A stretch of DNA of 64,000 bases from Massilia rubra (GCF_011682065.1 NZ_VUYU01000004.1:124001-188000); one strand, 5' to 3'; shown: positions 35,102 to 44,361, counted from the stretch's first letter. Numbers and translations are program-made. Notes: generated from the sequence alone by a model not told the origin.

Positions 35102-36079
35102 ATGAAAACGATCGATATCTGGCTGCTGGTGTTTCCCGGCTTTGCCCTCCTGGACGCGACCGGCCCCGCCCAGGTCTTCGGCAGCGCCAACGACGAGGCC
35201 CGCGACGCGCTCTTGCCGCAGCCGTACCGGATCCACATGATCGCGCCCGGCGGCGGCCCGGTGGCGTCGAGTTGCGGGGTGACGGTGCTGAGCGCGCCGC
35301 TGCCGCCGGCGGGGAGTAAGCTGGCCGGGGCGACCCTGATCGTCTCAGGTGGGCACGGCATCGAAACGGCGGGCGGCGCGCACGACCCGGCCATGGCGCG
35401 CTGGGTGGCGCGGGCGGCGGGCCGCGTGGCGCGCTGCTGCGCGGTGTGTACCGGCGCCTTTGTGCTGGCGCGCGCCGGCCTGCTCGACGGCCGCCGCGCC
35501 GTCACGCACTGGCGCGATGCGGCCTTGTTGCAGTCGCAGTTTCCCGCCATCGACGTGCACGAGGACGCGATCTATATCAAGGATGGTCCGCTGTACACCT
35601 CGGCCGGCATCGCCGCCGGCATGGACCTGGCGCTTAGCCTGGTGGAGGAAGACCAGGGCCGCGCCGTCGGCCTGGCGGTGGCCAAGCGGATGGTGGTGTT
35701 CTTCAAGCGGCCGGGCGGCCAGCGCCAGTTCAGCTCCCAATTGCTGGCGCAGGCCGATCCGCAAGACGTGCATGCCCAGCTTACCGACTGGCTGCGCCCG
35801 CGCCTGCGCCAGCGGATCGACGTCGAACAGATGGCGGCGGCGTGTGCGCTGTCGGTGCGCACCTTGCACCGCCAACTGCGCCAGGCGGCCGGCCTGTCGC
35901 CGGCCCAGCTGCTGCTGCGGCTGCGCATGGAGGCCGCCTGCGGCCTGCTCGAACGCCCCGGCATGACAGTCAAGCGCGCCGCCAGCCAGAGCGGCTTCGG
36001 TAGCGAGTACAATCTGCGACGGGCCTTCGCCGCGCAACTGGGCGTGGTGCCGAGCGACTACCAGGCGCGCTTCGGCTGA
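35102..36079 (+). CDS. GlxA-family transcriptional regulator (DJ-1 domain plus AraC HTH)
   Basis: 325 residues. The N-terminal DJ-1/PfpI-like ligand domain (1-190) has Cys116 in CCAVCTGAFVLARAGLLDG and VTHW. The C-terminal AraC/XylS DNA-binding domain (about 225-322) has two helix-turn-helix units, ending in the characteristic FGSEYNLRRAFAAQLGVVPSDY. These regulators usually activate catabolic or detoxification genes next to them. The divergent DJ-1/cupin pair is the natural candidate target. Confidence 0.9.
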   Translation: MKTIDIWLLVFPGFALLDATGPAQVFGSANDEARDALLPQPYRIHMIAPGGGPVASSCGVTVLSAPLPPAGSKLAGATLIVSGGHGIETAGGAHDPAMARWVARAAGRVARCCAVCTGAFVLARAGLLDGRRAVTHWRDAALLQSQFPAIDVHEDAIYIKDGPLYTSAGIAAGMDLALSLVEEDQGRAVGLAVAKRMVVFFKRPGGQRQFSSQLLAQADPQDVHAQLTDWLRPRLRQRIDVEQMAAACALSVRTLHRQLRQAAGLSPAQLLLRLRMEAACGLLERPGMTVKRAASQSGFGSEYNLRRAFAAQLGVVPSDYQARFG

Positions 36080-36107
36080 TTCACGCCACAGCGCGCATAC
36101 ATTTTTT

Positions 36108-36228
36108 GGGGACCTCGAAAAACCGTAGCGAGCGGCGCAAGTTTCGTTCGAGAAGCGCAACCGTACGCAGGTACGGTGAGCATCGCAGAGCGAAAATTGC
36201 GCTGCGCAGTAGGTCTTTCGAGGTCCCC
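36108..36228. repeat. 121-bp palindromic intergenic element
   Basis: Perfect 13-bp terminal inverted repeats GGGGACCTCGAAA (36108-36120) and TTTCGAGGTCCCC (36216-36228). Inside, GCGCAAGTTTCG pairs with CGAAAATTGCGC, and at the tip ACCGTAC/GTACGGT encloses GCAG. The whole can fold into one long imperfect hairpin. No coding content. Looks like a MITE/REP-type mobile palindrome or a structured RNA. It lies between the GlxA-like gene and the thioesterase, whose start is 19 bases beyond it. Confidence 0.75.
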
Positions 36229-36246
36229 TTTTGAAAAGGGACTGTT

Positions 36247-36717
36247 TTGGACTGGGACTATGCAAACCCGTTTGTGCAGGCGATCACGCCGCAGCCAGGC
36301 GATATCGACGGAATCGATCACACCAACAATGCCGTGTATGTTCAATGGTGCGAACAGATCGGCTGGGCGCACTCGGAGCAGCTTGGCCTGAACCTGGACG
36401 ACTACCGTCGCCTCGATCGGGCCATGGCAATCCGGCGCGGCGAGTACGACTATCTGCTGCCGACCGTTGTGGGCGAGTCCCTGAGCCTGGCCACGTGGTT
36501 GACCGGTGGCGACGGCAAGATCGCGATGGAACGCCGTTTTCAACTGATCCGCGCGCGCGATGGCGTTACCGTGCTGCGCGGGCGCTGGGACCTGGTCTGC
36601 ATTGAGATCAGCAGCGGCAAGGTGCGCCGCATGCCGGCCGAGTTTTTGAGCGCCTACCTGCCCAGCGTTGCCCCAGCCGGTTCCACGGCGTCGGCTGAAG
36701 TCCATGCCGGCCCCTGA
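36247..36717 (+). CDS. Hot-dog-fold acyl-CoA thioesterase (4HBT family)
   Basis: 156 residues. TTG 36247 is the only start that is not excluded by the upstream in-frame TGA at 36232. Hot-dog signature DIDGIDHTNNAVYVQWCEQ (about 17-36), then a conserved RRGEYDYLLPTVVGESL and RRFQLIRARDGVTVLRGRW. Such enzymes hydrolyse acyl-CoA thioesters in the cytoplasm. The next small gene overlaps its last codons, suggesting joint expression. Confidence 0.82.
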   Translation: MDWDYANPFVQAITPQPGDIDGIDHTNNAVYVQWCEQIGWAHSEQLGLNLDDYRRLDRAMAIRRGEYDYLLPTVVGESLSLATWLTGGDGKIAMERRFQLIRARDGVTVLRGRWDLVCIEISSGKVRRMPAEFLSAYLPSVAPAGSTASAEVHAGP

Positions 36718-37030
36718 AAAATATCCCACCACGCCCGACGGGCGCTATTTTGTCGTGTCGGGCCGCCTGTGGCGCACCAGTAATCCCGCTCTTGCGCCGG
36801 ATGAACGGCAAGCACTGGTCGACCAGCTCATGACGGCGCGCAGGCAGGTCGGCGCCGCCAAAAAATCGGGCGACGCCGACGCCGAACGCGGCGCCCGCGC
36901 GGCCGTCGACACGGCCAAGCGCGCCCTGGGCGAACGGGGGCCGGTGTGGTGGACCGATGGCGCACCCGATTTCAACCGGCGCATGGTCGCCAACACGCCT
37001 TACGCCCAGTGGTACGCGGACCTGCCCTGA
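36704..37030 (+). CDS. Conserved small hypothetical protein
   Basis: 108 residues from ATG 36704, overlapping the thioesterase end by 14 bases. Begins MPAPEKYPTTPDGRYFVVSG and has a charged helical middle (DERQALVDQLMTARRQVGAA) and GPVWWTDGAPDFNRRM near the C terminus. Similar short soluble proteins are widespread in proteobacteria without assigned function. No signal peptide or membrane helix. Confidence 0.75.
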   Translation: MPAPEKYPTTPDGRYFVVSGRLWRTSNPALAPDERQALVDQLMTARRQVGAAKKSGDADAERGARAAVDTAKRALGERGPVWWTDGAPDFNRRMVANTPYAQWYADLP

Positions 37031-37059
37031 GCGGCCCGCGTTGCGTCACCGGCATCGCA

Positions 37060-39150
37060 TCAGAAGCCGATGGTCAGTCCCAGTTCCACCGAACGGCCGT
37101 AACCGGGCAAGGCTTGCAAGGCCCCGCGCTGCGCGGCCAGGCCCGACAGGTACACGCCGCCCAAGGGGTCGGCATACTGCTTGTCCAGCAGGTTGCTCAC
37201 GCCGGCCGACAGGCGCACGTTCTTGCGCAACTGGTAGCCGGCGCGCGCGTTGAGCAGCGCGTAGCCCGCCGTGCGCGGCTCCAGCCGGCGAGCGTCGGCG
37301 TGGTCCTTGTGCGCCACCAGTTTGGTTTCGACCTGGCCGCTCCACGGACCGTGGCTGTAGTCGAGCGCCAGCAGGGCGTTGGGCGGCATGATGTGATACA
37401 GGTCGCCGCCATCGGCGCGCTTGCCGCGCGTGTAGGCCGCATTGCCTGTGAATGCCAGCGAGGCCGGCAGCGGCATGCGCCACGACAGGTTGGCGCCGTA
37501 CAGCCTGGCGTCATGATTGGCGAAGCGCAGCAGGGCGCCTTGCGCGATTTTGCTCCTGTACGGGTTGAACTGGCCCAGCGTATCGACATCGATATAGTCG
37601 CTGACCCGGTTGTAGTAGGGGTTGAGCTTGACGAACCAGCCGTCCGCCCCGCCGCCATGCCAGTGCGCGGTCAAGGCCAGGGTGGTGGCCGTTTCCGGCT
37701 TGAGGTCGATGTCGCCGACATAGCCGTTGCCATCGCCGAACCAGTTGGTCATGGTCATCGCCATCGTGCCGCGTCCCCAGGAATAGCGCTCGTACAGGTT
37801 GGGCGAGCGCGTCTTGCGCGCCGCCGCCAGCTCGTAGGTGGTATTCGCGTCGGCCTCGAAGCGCGCCAGCGCGGTCAGGTCCAGGTTGCTGTCGCGCTGG
37901 CGCCGCGCGCGCGCGTTGAACGCTTGCGCCGCCGCCGCGTCGGCCGCGTTCATCATGTTGTTCGCATACGGCTGGACCGCGCCGGCGTCCATGCGCACCG
38001 ATTCCCAGCGCGCGCCGACGAGCGAGGTCCAGCGCCCGCCATGGCGGGTTTCTGCTTCGCCGTACAGCGCGATGCGGTCGCGCCGGCCATCGTTGATGTT
38101 GACATAGGTTTGCGGTCCCATCATCATCGAACCGGGAACGGCGGGCCAGAAGTCGTCCAGCCTGAACGTGTGCAGTTCGTGCCCCAGTCGCACGGTGCTC
38201 GCCTCGCCCGCCGGGAGCGTGATCTTGAGCGCATAGCCGGCATTGCGGCCGTCGGTCAGCATCGGCATGGTGCCGGGACGCTCGGGCGTGAAGAAGCCCA
38301 TCTCGTGCCTGGTCGATTGCCAGTAAGCGCTGGCGTCGAGCTCGCCCCAGCCGAAGGTCGACAGCCAGTTCAGGTTGGCGAACTTGCCGTCGTTGCCGGT
38401 CATGTCCATGTACTGGTTGGGGAAGCCCTGGTAGGGAATGCGCTGCACGCCGACGCGCAGCGTCACGCGCTGGCCGTCGCCGCGCAGGGCCAGCACGGCC
38501 GACTGGTTGGTGCTGCGGTACATGCTGCCAAGGACGCGCTGGCCGTCGCCATCGTCGTAGCTGTGGCCGCGCGCCTGCGCAACGCTGTAGCCGAAGCTCA
38601 GGCGCTCGTTCGCCACGTTGGCCGAGACGCCGGCGTTGACTGCCTCGCCGTTGCTGCGCCCGCTCAGTGACAGTTTGCCGCTGGTGACGAGGCGCTCGCC
38701 GTCGATGCCGAATACCGGCGCGGCCGATTTGACGGTCAGGGTGCCGCCGATGCTGTCGCCGCCGGCGCTGACCGGCGTGACCCCGGCCAGCACGTCGATG
38801 TGGCCGATCTGGGTGGGGTCGATGTACGACAGCGGCGCATTCATATGATTGGCGCAGGCGGAGGTGATTTCCATGCCGTCGATGCGGATCTTGAGGCGGT
38901 CGTCGCCCAGGCCGTTGATCGTCGGCAGGCCGGACACGCCGCCGCCCTGGGCCACGCTATAGCCGGGCGTGGCGCCCAGCAGCGAGGCGGCGTCGCCGGA
39001 GCCGTTCTGCGGCGCGCGCCAGCCTTCGCCGATGGCCGAGACGATCACCCGCATGCGCGCTTCGATCGGGCCGTCGGGTGCGGTTTGGGCGCCGGCGTTG
39101 AGGGCGGCGCCGGCCAGGGCGAGGAAGGCGGGAATGTGAAGGTGTTTCAT
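37060..39150 (-). CDS. TonB-dependent copper receptor (OprC/NosA-like)
   Basis: 696 residues from ATG 39150. Signal peptide 1-21 (IPAFLALAGAALNAGAQ). Plug with GGGVSGLPTINGLGDDRLKI and the copper-receptor hallmark SACANHMNAPLSYIDP (Cys99, His102, Met103), which in OprC supplies copper ligands. The barrel ends in a final Phe. It imports copper or a copper complex with TonB energy. The start overlaps the stop of a small upstream ORF by ATGA, and a DUF2946 protein gene lies further upstream, forming a copper-associated group. Confidence 0.88.
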   Translation of the reverse strand: MKHLHIPAFLALAGAALNAGAQTAPDGPIEARMRVIVSAIGEGWRAPQNGSGDAASLLGATPGYSVAQGGGVSGLPTINGLGDDRLKIRIDGMEITSACANHMNAPLSYIDPTQIGHIDVLAGVTPVSAGGDSIGGTLTVKSAAPVFGIDGERLVTSGKLSLSGRSNGEAVNAGVSANVANERLSFGYSVAQARGHSYDDGDGQRVLGSMYRSTNQSAVLALRGDGQRVTLRVGVQRIPYQGFPNQYMDMTGNDGKFANLNWLSTFGWGELDASAYWQSTRHEMGFFTPERPGTMPMLTDGRNAGYALKITLPAGEASTVRLGHELHTFRLDDFWPAVPGSMMMGPQTYVNINDGRRDRIALYGEAETRHGGRWTSLVGARWESVRMDAGAVQPYANNMMNAADAAAAQAFNARARRQRDSNLDLTALARFEADANTTYELAAARKTRSPNLYERYSWGRGTMAMTMTNWFGDGNGYVGDIDLKPETATTLALTAHWHGGGADGWFVKLNPYYNRVSDYIDVDTLGQFNPYRSKIAQGALLRFANHDARLYGANLSWRMPLPASLAFTGNAAYTRGKRADGGDLYHIMPPNALLALDYSHGPWSGQVETKLVAHKDHADARRLEPRTAGYALLNARAGYQLRKNVRLSAGVSNLLDKQYADPLGGVYLSGLAAQRGALQALPGYGRSVELGLTIGF

Positions 39151-39362
39151 GGTGCGTCCTTGCTGGCGGAAAGTGATGGCGTGTTGAAGATGGTCGTGCC
39201 GGCGGCCGGCACGAGTTGCAGCGCGAAGAAGGGGGCCGCGGGCAGGCAATACGACGCGAAGTAGAAAAAGGCGAGCGCGCTGAAAGCGGCGGCGTTAAAG
39301 CAGCGCAGCGTTCGCATCGCGATGGCGAGCGTGGTCGCTGAAGCGACAGGGGTCGGTTTCAA
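39147..39362 (-). CDS. Small membrane or secreted protein coupled to the copper receptor
   Basis: 71 residues from TTG 39362 with GAGGA upstream; an ATG at residue 16 (39317) is possible. One hydrophobic helix (FNAAAFSALAFFYFASYCLP). Its stop overlaps the receptor ATG as ATGA, the main evidence that it is translated. No known domain; function unknown. Confidence 0.5.
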   Translation of the reverse strand: MKPTPVASATTLAIAMRTLRCFNAAAFSALAFFYFASYCLPAAPFFALQLVPAAGTTIFNTPSLSASKDAP

Positions 39363-39447
39363 GATAAATCCTCGTCAAACAGGTTCGGAGCCGCGCGGAT
39401 GGCGGCACAAGGCCCCGGCAAGCCGGTGGCCAAACTGGTACGGACGG

Positions 39448-39819
39448 TCAGGCGAGGAGGGGAGGGGCGCGCGGGTTGGCCGACGACCAGGCGTGCAGCG
39501 GTTGCGGCGCGCGGTAGAACAGCGATGGGTAGGAACTGCGGCCGATCTCGACGATCAGCATGCCCGTGGGCGGCGCCGGCGGCAGGGACGAGCCGGCGTG
39601 GGTGGTGCAAAACGCGCAGTGCTGCATGGCGTGATGGGCCGAGCCGGAGGCGTCGTCGCTGGCGGCCACGTCGATCAGCCGAACGCCCTCGCTGGTGCAC
39701 ACTTCCATCGTCGCGGACGCCATGGCGGCGCTGCCGATGGCGGGCGCGAAGGCACTGAACAGGATGGCCAGGAAGGCGATCCAGATGTGCAGTGTTTGTC
39801 GCTTTGCCAGGGTGCTCAT
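39448..39819 (-). CDS. DUF2946 family protein, probable periplasmic metal-binding
   Basis: 123 residues from ATG 39819 (a longer form to 39855 is possible). An N-terminal hydrophobic signal/anchor (IWIAFLAILFSAFAPAIGSA) and the DUF2946 hallmark HHAMQHCAFCTTHAG, a dense His/Cys/Met cluster suited to Cu(I). A TATAAT lies only 7 bases before ATG 39819, compatible with a leaderless transcript or with use of the upstream start. DUF2946 genes commonly precede copper-receptor genes; a periplasmic copper-handling role is inferred. Confidence 0.82.
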   Translation of the reverse strand: MSTLAKRQTLHIWIAFLAILFSAFAPAIGSAAMASATMEVCTSEGVRLIDVAASDDASGSAHHAMQHCAFCTTHAGSSLPPAPPTGMLIVEIGRSSYPSLFYRAPQPLHAWSSANPRAPPLLA

Positions 39820-39940
39820 GCGGGCATTATAGTCGCGTTGTTGCCGTTTGAACACACGGCGACGGCGGCCGATCCGCCGGCAGGCTTTTCGATTGCGCTA
39901 TCATGGCAAGATTGCAATGAACTTTTCAGGAGAAAGACAG

Positions 39941-40261
39941 ATGCGCCAATTCGAGCGTGGTGAAGTGAAACTGGGCTGGCCGATGCTGATCGTGCTGTTC
40001 GTGGCGATGATCGCTTTCCGCATCTTTTGGATGGGTAACCGCGACATCCCTGCGGATTCACCCGAGAAAATCGCTGCGGGGCGCAACGGCACGCTCGTGT
40101 CGGAATGCGAAAATGGGCACTTCAAGGATCGGCCGGACGCCCCATGCCCGGCCGGCGACGTGCCCGTACCGCCCGAAAAACTCAAGAGCGCCGAGTGGAT
40201 CAAGATGCCGCGCCCTGGCGAGAGTGGGAAAAAGGCGCAGCCGGAGGCGCCGGCGAAATAG
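39941..40261 (+). CDS. Small single-pass membrane protein, hypothetical
   Basis: 106 residues; ATG 39941 is chosen because AGGAGA lies 9 bases upstream. One membrane helix (about 11-32, LGWPMLIVLFVAMIAFRIFW), then an outward-facing charged tail with CENGHFKDRPDAPCPAG (two Cys) and a Lys/Pro-rich end. No family recognised. Confidence 0.65.
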   Translation: MRQFERGEVKLGWPMLIVLFVAMIAFRIFWMGNRDIPADSPEKIAAGRNGTLVSECENGHFKDRPDAPCPAGDVPVPPEKLKSAEWIKMPRPGESGKKAQPEAPAK

Positions 40262-40366
40262 ACCACCTTGGTCGACGGGGTGCGGGTTGCAAAAAAACGT
40301 CATTGGGTCGACGTCGAAAGCAAAGAATCTTTTGTAATGTAAATCTTCTTTTCGTCGAATAAAGTT

Positions 40367-40395
40367 TTGATAATTATGGATTGCTGCAATATATT
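40367..40395 (+). promoter_or_regulatory. Sigma70-type promoter
   Basis: TTGATA (40367-40372), 17-bp spacer, TATATT (40390-40395), in a locally AT-rich stretch 53 bp upstream of the zinc-ribbon protein gene. Confidence 0.65.
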
Positions 40396-40447
40396 ATTCT
40401 GATCTAAGCTGTCTTATCTGGCCCGCTGTGGGGCAGCACAAGAGAGA

Positions 40448-40912
40448 ATGACAAGCATGGATGATTTCGATGAAAACGGCTTTGACGACGTCAATCGCGC
40501 CGATTTCGACCCGACCGATTACGAACCGTTTTCCTTACGCGACTTGCGTGGCCGGCCTGAGAATGGCGGCGTTTATTGGATGGGTGAGGATGGCAATGTC
40601 ATGGAATGCCTCATTTGCGGCCAGCACACCCGGCGAAAATACGATATCGCCAACAAGTTCTGTGACCTCTGTCGCCGTCGGTTGGGGGGTGCTGATGTCG
40701 CTGAGTTTCCACGTTGGCCGACGGCGCACGCTTCAGCGCACGGCCATGCGAGGAAGGATGCCTCGATTGCGCAAGAACAGCGCTATGTGCTCGGCCGGTT
40801 CGATCTTGCCTGTCGTCGTCTGTTTGCCAGCCCAGCGGATACGGCTGCGCTCGCCTGGAGCCGATTGTGGCTACGTGCCTTAGATGGCGCAACGAAGCGA
40901 CAGATCCATTAA
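40448..40912 (+). CDS. Hypothetical zinc-ribbon protein
   Basis: 154 residues. An acidic N terminus (MDDFDENGFDDVNRADFD) is followed by two CxxC pairs, CLIC (Cys54/Cys57) and CDLC (Cys72/Cys75), forming a likely zinc ribbon, and a basic helical C-terminal half. Preceded by a good promoter. No named family recognised; nucleic-acid or protein binding is possible. Confidence 0.6.
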   Translation: MTSMDDFDENGFDDVNRADFDPTDYEPFSLRDLRGRPENGGVYWMGEDGNVMECLICGQHTRRKYDIANKFCDLCRRRLGGADVAEFPRWPTAHASAHGHARKDASIAQEQRYVLGRFDLACRRLFASPADTAALAWSRLWLRALDGATKRQIH

Positions 40913-40938
40913 GCGCAAAAGAGCACCCGCCGCCTTCC

Positions 40939-41829
40939 TCAGAAAATCTGGTCGTACAGCACGCGCAGCAGGTATTTGCCGTAGGCGTTATCCTTGATCG
41001 GCCGCGCCAGCGCTTCCAGTTCTTCCGCGCCGATGAAGCCCTTGCGGTACGCGACTTCTTCCGGCACCGCGATTTTCAAGCCCTGGCGTTTTTCGATGGT
41101 GGCGATGAATTGCGAGGCGTCGAGCAGTGATTCATGCGTCCCCGTGTCGAGCCAGGCCATGCCGCGCCCCATCACTTCCACATGCAACTGGCCGGCGGCC
41201 AGATAAGCGCGATTGACGTCGGTGATTTCGAGTTCGCCGCGCGCCGACGGGCGGATGTCGGCGGCGATGTCGCACACCTGGCGGTCGTAGAAATACAGCC
41301 CGGTTACCGCGTAATTCGACTTCGGCACCTTGGGTTTTTCTTCGATCGACAGCGCATTCTGCTCGTCGCCGAATTCGACCACGCCATAGCGTTCCGGGTC
41401 GAGCACGTGATAGGCGAACACGGTGGCGCCGTCGTGGTGATCGTTGGCCTTTTTCAGCTTGTTATCGAGTTCGTGGCCATAATAGATATTGTCGCCCAAG
41501 ATCAGCGCCGACGGCCGGTTGCCCACGAACTCGCGCCCGATAATGAAGGCCTGCGCCAGGCCATCCGGCGAAGGCTGCACCGCATATTCCAGGTTGATGC
41601 CCCAGGCGCTGCCGTCGCCCAGCAATTCGCGAAAACGCGGCGTGTCCTGCGGGGTCGAAATGATCAGGATATCGCGGATCCCGGCCAGCATCAGCGTGGT
41701 GAGCGGATAGTAAATCATCGGCTTGTCGTACACCGGCAGCAATTGCTTGGAGATGCTGGTCGTGACCGGGTACAGTCGCGATCCGGAACCACCGGCCAGG
41801 ATGATGCCCTTGCGTGCGAGCGCGCTCAT
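40939..41829 (-). CDS. rmlA: Glucose-1-phosphate thymidylyltransferase
   Basis: 296 residues, full length. N-terminal nucleotide-binding motif [16 protein letters not shown] and [17 protein letters not shown], then GDNIYYGH and the EEKP motif [20 protein letters not shown] typical of RmlA. Converts glucose-1-phosphate and dTTP to dTDP-glucose. The ATG overlaps the rmlB stop by ATGA. rmlC and rmlD are absent from the window, so the pathway may end at dTDP-4-keto-6-deoxyglucose for other deoxysugars, or be completed elsewhere. Confidence 0.95.
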   Translation of the reverse strand: MSALARKGIILAGGSGSRLYPVTTSISKQLLPVYDKPMIYYPLTTLMLAGIRDILIISTPQDTPRFRELLGDGSAWGINLEYAVQPSPDGLAQAFIIGREFVGNRPSALILGDNIYYGHELDNKLKKANDHHDGATVFAYHVLDPERYGVVEFGDEQNALSIEEKPKVPKSNYAVTGLYFYDRQVCDIAADIRPSARGELEITDVNRAYLAAGQLHVEVMGRGMAWLDTGTHESLLDASQFIATIEKRQGLKIAVPEEVAYRKGFIGAEELEALARPIKDNAYGKYLLRVLYDQIF

Positions 41830-42881
41830 GCCGCCACTCCCGCCGTCCAGTGCACATCCCGATACGCGCCCGAGGCAATTGCCGCCGCCCAGTCGCGGTT
41901 GGCCAGGTACCAGCGCACCGTGCGCGCCAGCCCGCTGGCAAAATCCTCGTCCGGCGCCCAGCCCAGTTCGCGTTGGAGTTTACCCGCATCGACCGCATAA
42001 CGGCGGTCGTGGCCAGCGCGGTCGGTCACATGCGCGATCTGGCTGCGGTACGACCCGGCCGCCGGCGCTTGGGCGTCGAGCAGGTCGCACAGCGTGTGCA
42101 CCACGTCGATATTGGTCATTTCGTTTTGTCCCCCTACGTTATATACCTCGCCCGGACGGCCGGCCTCGAGAATGCGGCGCAGCGCCGCGCAATGGTCGCC
42201 CACGTACAGCCAGTCGCGGATCTGGCGGCCGTCGCCGTACACCGGCAGCGCCTTGCCGGCCAGCGCATTGGCGATCATCAGCGGAATGAGCTTTTCCGGG
42301 AACTGGCACGGCCCGTAATTGTTCGAGCAATTGCTGGTCAGGGTCGGCAAGCCGTAGGTGTGATAACAGGCCCGCACCAGATGGTCCGACGCTGCCTTGG
42401 ACGCCGCATACGGGCTGTTTGGCGCGTATGCCGATTGCTCGGTAAATGCCGGCGCGTGCGGCCCCAGGGTGCCATACACTTCATCGGTCGAGACGTGCAG
42501 AAAGCGAAAAGCGCTTTTGTCGACGCCATCGAGTTCCTGCCAATACGCGCGCGCCGCCTCCAGCAGGGCGAACGTGCCGTTGATATTGGTGGCGATGAAT
42601 TCGCCGGGCGCGTCGATCGAGCGGTCCACATGGCTTTCGGCGGCAAAATGGATGACTGCGCGCGGGCGGTGCCTGGCGAGCAGTCCCGATACCAGTGCGC
42701 GCTCGCCGATATCGCCCCGCACGAAAACATGGCGCGCATCGTCCCTGAGCGGCGCCAGGTTATCCAGGTTGCCCGCATAGGTCAGTTTGTCGAGATTGAT
42801 CACCGGATCGTCGCTGTGCGCCAGCCAGTCGAGGATGAAATTGGATCCGATAAAGCCGGCGCCACCGGTGACAAGAATCAT
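41826..42881 (-). CDS. rmlB: dTDP-glucose 4,6-dehydratase
   Basis: 351 residues. NAD-binding [15 protein letters not shown] at the N terminus, STDEVYG, and the catalytic [13 protein letters not shown] (YxxxK), with the DRPGHDRRYA-type end motif present as [15 protein letters not shown]. Forms dTDP-4-keto-6-deoxyglucose from dTDP-glucose. In one operon with rmlA, 90 bases after the methyltransferase gene at 42972. Confidence 0.95.
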   Translation of the reverse strand: MILVTGGAGFIGSNFILDWLAHSDDPVINLDKLTYAGNLDNLAPLRDDARHVFVRGDIGERALVSGLLARHRPRAVIHFAAESHVDRSIDAPGEFIATNINGTFALLEAARAYWQELDGVDKSAFRFLHVSTDEVYGTLGPHAPAFTEQSAYAPNSPYAASKAASDHLVRACYHTYGLPTLTSNCSNNYGPCQFPEKLIPLMIANALAGKALPVYGDGRQIRDWLYVGDHCAALRRILEAGRPGEVYNVGGQNEMTNIDVVHTLCDLLDAQAPAAGSYRSQIAHVTDRAGHDRRYAVDAGKLQRELGWAPDEDFASGLARTVRWYLANRDWAAAIASGAYRDVHWTAGVAA

Positions 42882-42971
42882 GGAGTGTCCCTAAAAGGTC
42901 GGCAATTCGACATGGTCGATTTTATGTGAAATGCGGCGCGACGGGAATTGAATTGTTTAACATTTGCACGA

Positions 42972-43712
42972 TCACAGATGTTCGAGAAAGCAGATCTCGC
43001 AGCCGACCGAGGTGATCGACATGTCGGTGGGCGAGACTTGCTGGCGCGCGCGGATCGCGTCCATCAGCGGCGCCGCGTTGCGCATATAGGGATCGCTGCG
43101 CACGTTGAACTGCAGCACCACGGCCCCCACATCGCGCAGCGCCTGCAAAAAATCGACCGCCGTCATGCGGTTCAGGTGGTTGATATACGCGTGCCAGCGC
43201 TCTGGAAACTGCTCCTTGATCTCGTGCGGCGCCATCCACAGGTGTTCCCAGTTGGTCTTGCCGAGATGGCCGCCAATGGCCGAAAACCACAAACCGTCAG
43301 CGTAGATGGCAATCCGGCCGCCCGGCCGCAGCAAGGGTCGCATCGCATTGAGCACGCCTTTGAGGTCGGTCACATGCTCGAACACGCCGTTCGAGACGAT
43401 CAGGTCGTATTGCCCCGGATGGTCGAGCGCCAGGTCATGCACATTGCATTCGTGAATGGAGTAGGAGAAATTGCCGAAGCCTTCCTCCGCCATCAGCGCG
43501 TCGAGCGGTTCCTGCCTTGGGCTGCTCAGGTCGATACCGAGGGCGGAACGTGCGCCGTGCCGCGCGCTCCACAGGATTTCGTTACCCATGCCGCAGCCGA
43601 ACACCAGCACGTCCTTGTTCTTGGGGTTGCCCAGTGATAACAGCGCCTTGTCGAGGCCTGCGACGCGCTGCAGGATGTATTGCTTGATTGTGGCGATGTG
43701 TTCGGGAGTCAT
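42972..43712 (-). CDS. Class I SAM-dependent methyltransferase
   Basis: 246 residues from ATG 43712 (MTPEHIATIKQYILQ); the longer frame lacks coding character. SAM-binding motif I VLVFGCGMGNEILWSA, motif II acidic ALGIDLS, then YDLIVSNGVFEHVTDL and LRPGGRIAIYADG. Methyltransf_11-like fold. Its place between rmlB and another methyltransferase gene suggests glycan or sugar-nucleotide methylation. Substrate unknown. Confidence 0.82.
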   Translation of the reverse strand: MTPEHIATIKQYILQRVAGLDKALLSLGNPKNKDVLVFGCGMGNEILWSARHGARSALGIDLSSPRQEPLDALMAEEGFGNFSYSIHECNVHDLALDHPGQYDLIVSNGVFEHVTDLKGVLNAMRPLLRPGGRIAIYADGLWFSAIGGHLGKTNWEHLWMAPHEIKEQFPERWHAYINHLNRMTAVDFLQALRDVGAVVLQFNVRSDPYMRNAAPLMDAIRARQQVSPTDMSITSVGCEICFLEHL

Positions 43713-43725
43713 CGGGACGGCGCTT

Positions 43726-44361
43726 TCATGGCTGGTGATAGAAGAAGTGGACCGGCAGCACATCGCCTGTGCCCGGATCGGCCGTTTCACGCATCTTCAC
43801 GTCGATGCGCCTGTCGTGGCAGCGAAAATGCCGCGCCAGGTCGCGCCCGTACCAGCGCCGCAGGGTGCCCGGCGGTCCCGGAACGATCGCGGTCCATGGC
43901 CGCATGCGCGGGTCGGAAAAGCAGATTTGCAGTACCCCGCGCGGCGACAGCAGGCGCATCAAGCGCACGAAGGCGTCCTGGTCGTTGGTGAGAAACTCCA
44001 TCACATGCGTCATTCCGATGAAGTCAATGCTGCCCGGCCCGTAGCCGGCCAGCGCCGCCGGCAAGCTACCGGGCGCCGGCGACTGCAGCACCTCGCACTG
44101 CCTGAACCAGGCTGGATCGGCGCCCCGGTCCGCACCGATCAGCAGGGCGCGCCGTGAGTCCAGGTCGGTTCCGTGCAGCGCTTGCAGTGCTTGCGCGCTG
44201 ACCCGGTGCCGTTCCAGCGAGCCGCAGGCGACGCAGCGCGGGCCGTGCCCATCCTTGCCCAAGCGGCCGCCCGGCCCTGGAGCGAACTCCTTGCCGCCGC
44301 ACAGATTGCACGTCGGCATTGCCGGCTTGGTTTGATGTTCCACTGCGAGTGACTCGTCCAT
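43726..44361 (-). CDS. Zinc-knuckle methyltransferase-like protein
   Basis: 211 residues from ATG 44361 (or 44319). N-terminal zinc knuckle CNLCGG ... CVACGSLERHR (about 17-51) followed by a methyltransferase-type region (THVMEFLTNDQDAFVRLMRL, LLSPRGVLQICFSD). The usual glycine-rich SAM motif is weak, so it may be a degenerate or special methyltransferase. The same Cys4 module plus LERHR occurs in two other proteins of this locus (47994-49307 and 49304-50812). Divergent from cysC by 115 bp. Confidence 0.72.
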   Translation of the reverse strand: MDESLAVEHQTKPAMPTCNLCGGKEFAPGPGGRLGKDGHGPRCVACGSLERHRVSAQALQALHGTDLDSRRALLIGADRGADPAWFRQCEVLQSPAPGSLPAALAGYGPGSIDFIGMTHVMEFLTNDQDAFVRLMRLLSPRGVLQICFSDPRMRPWTAIVPGPPGTLRRWYGRDLARHFRCHDRRIDVKMRETADPGTGDVLPVHFFYHQP

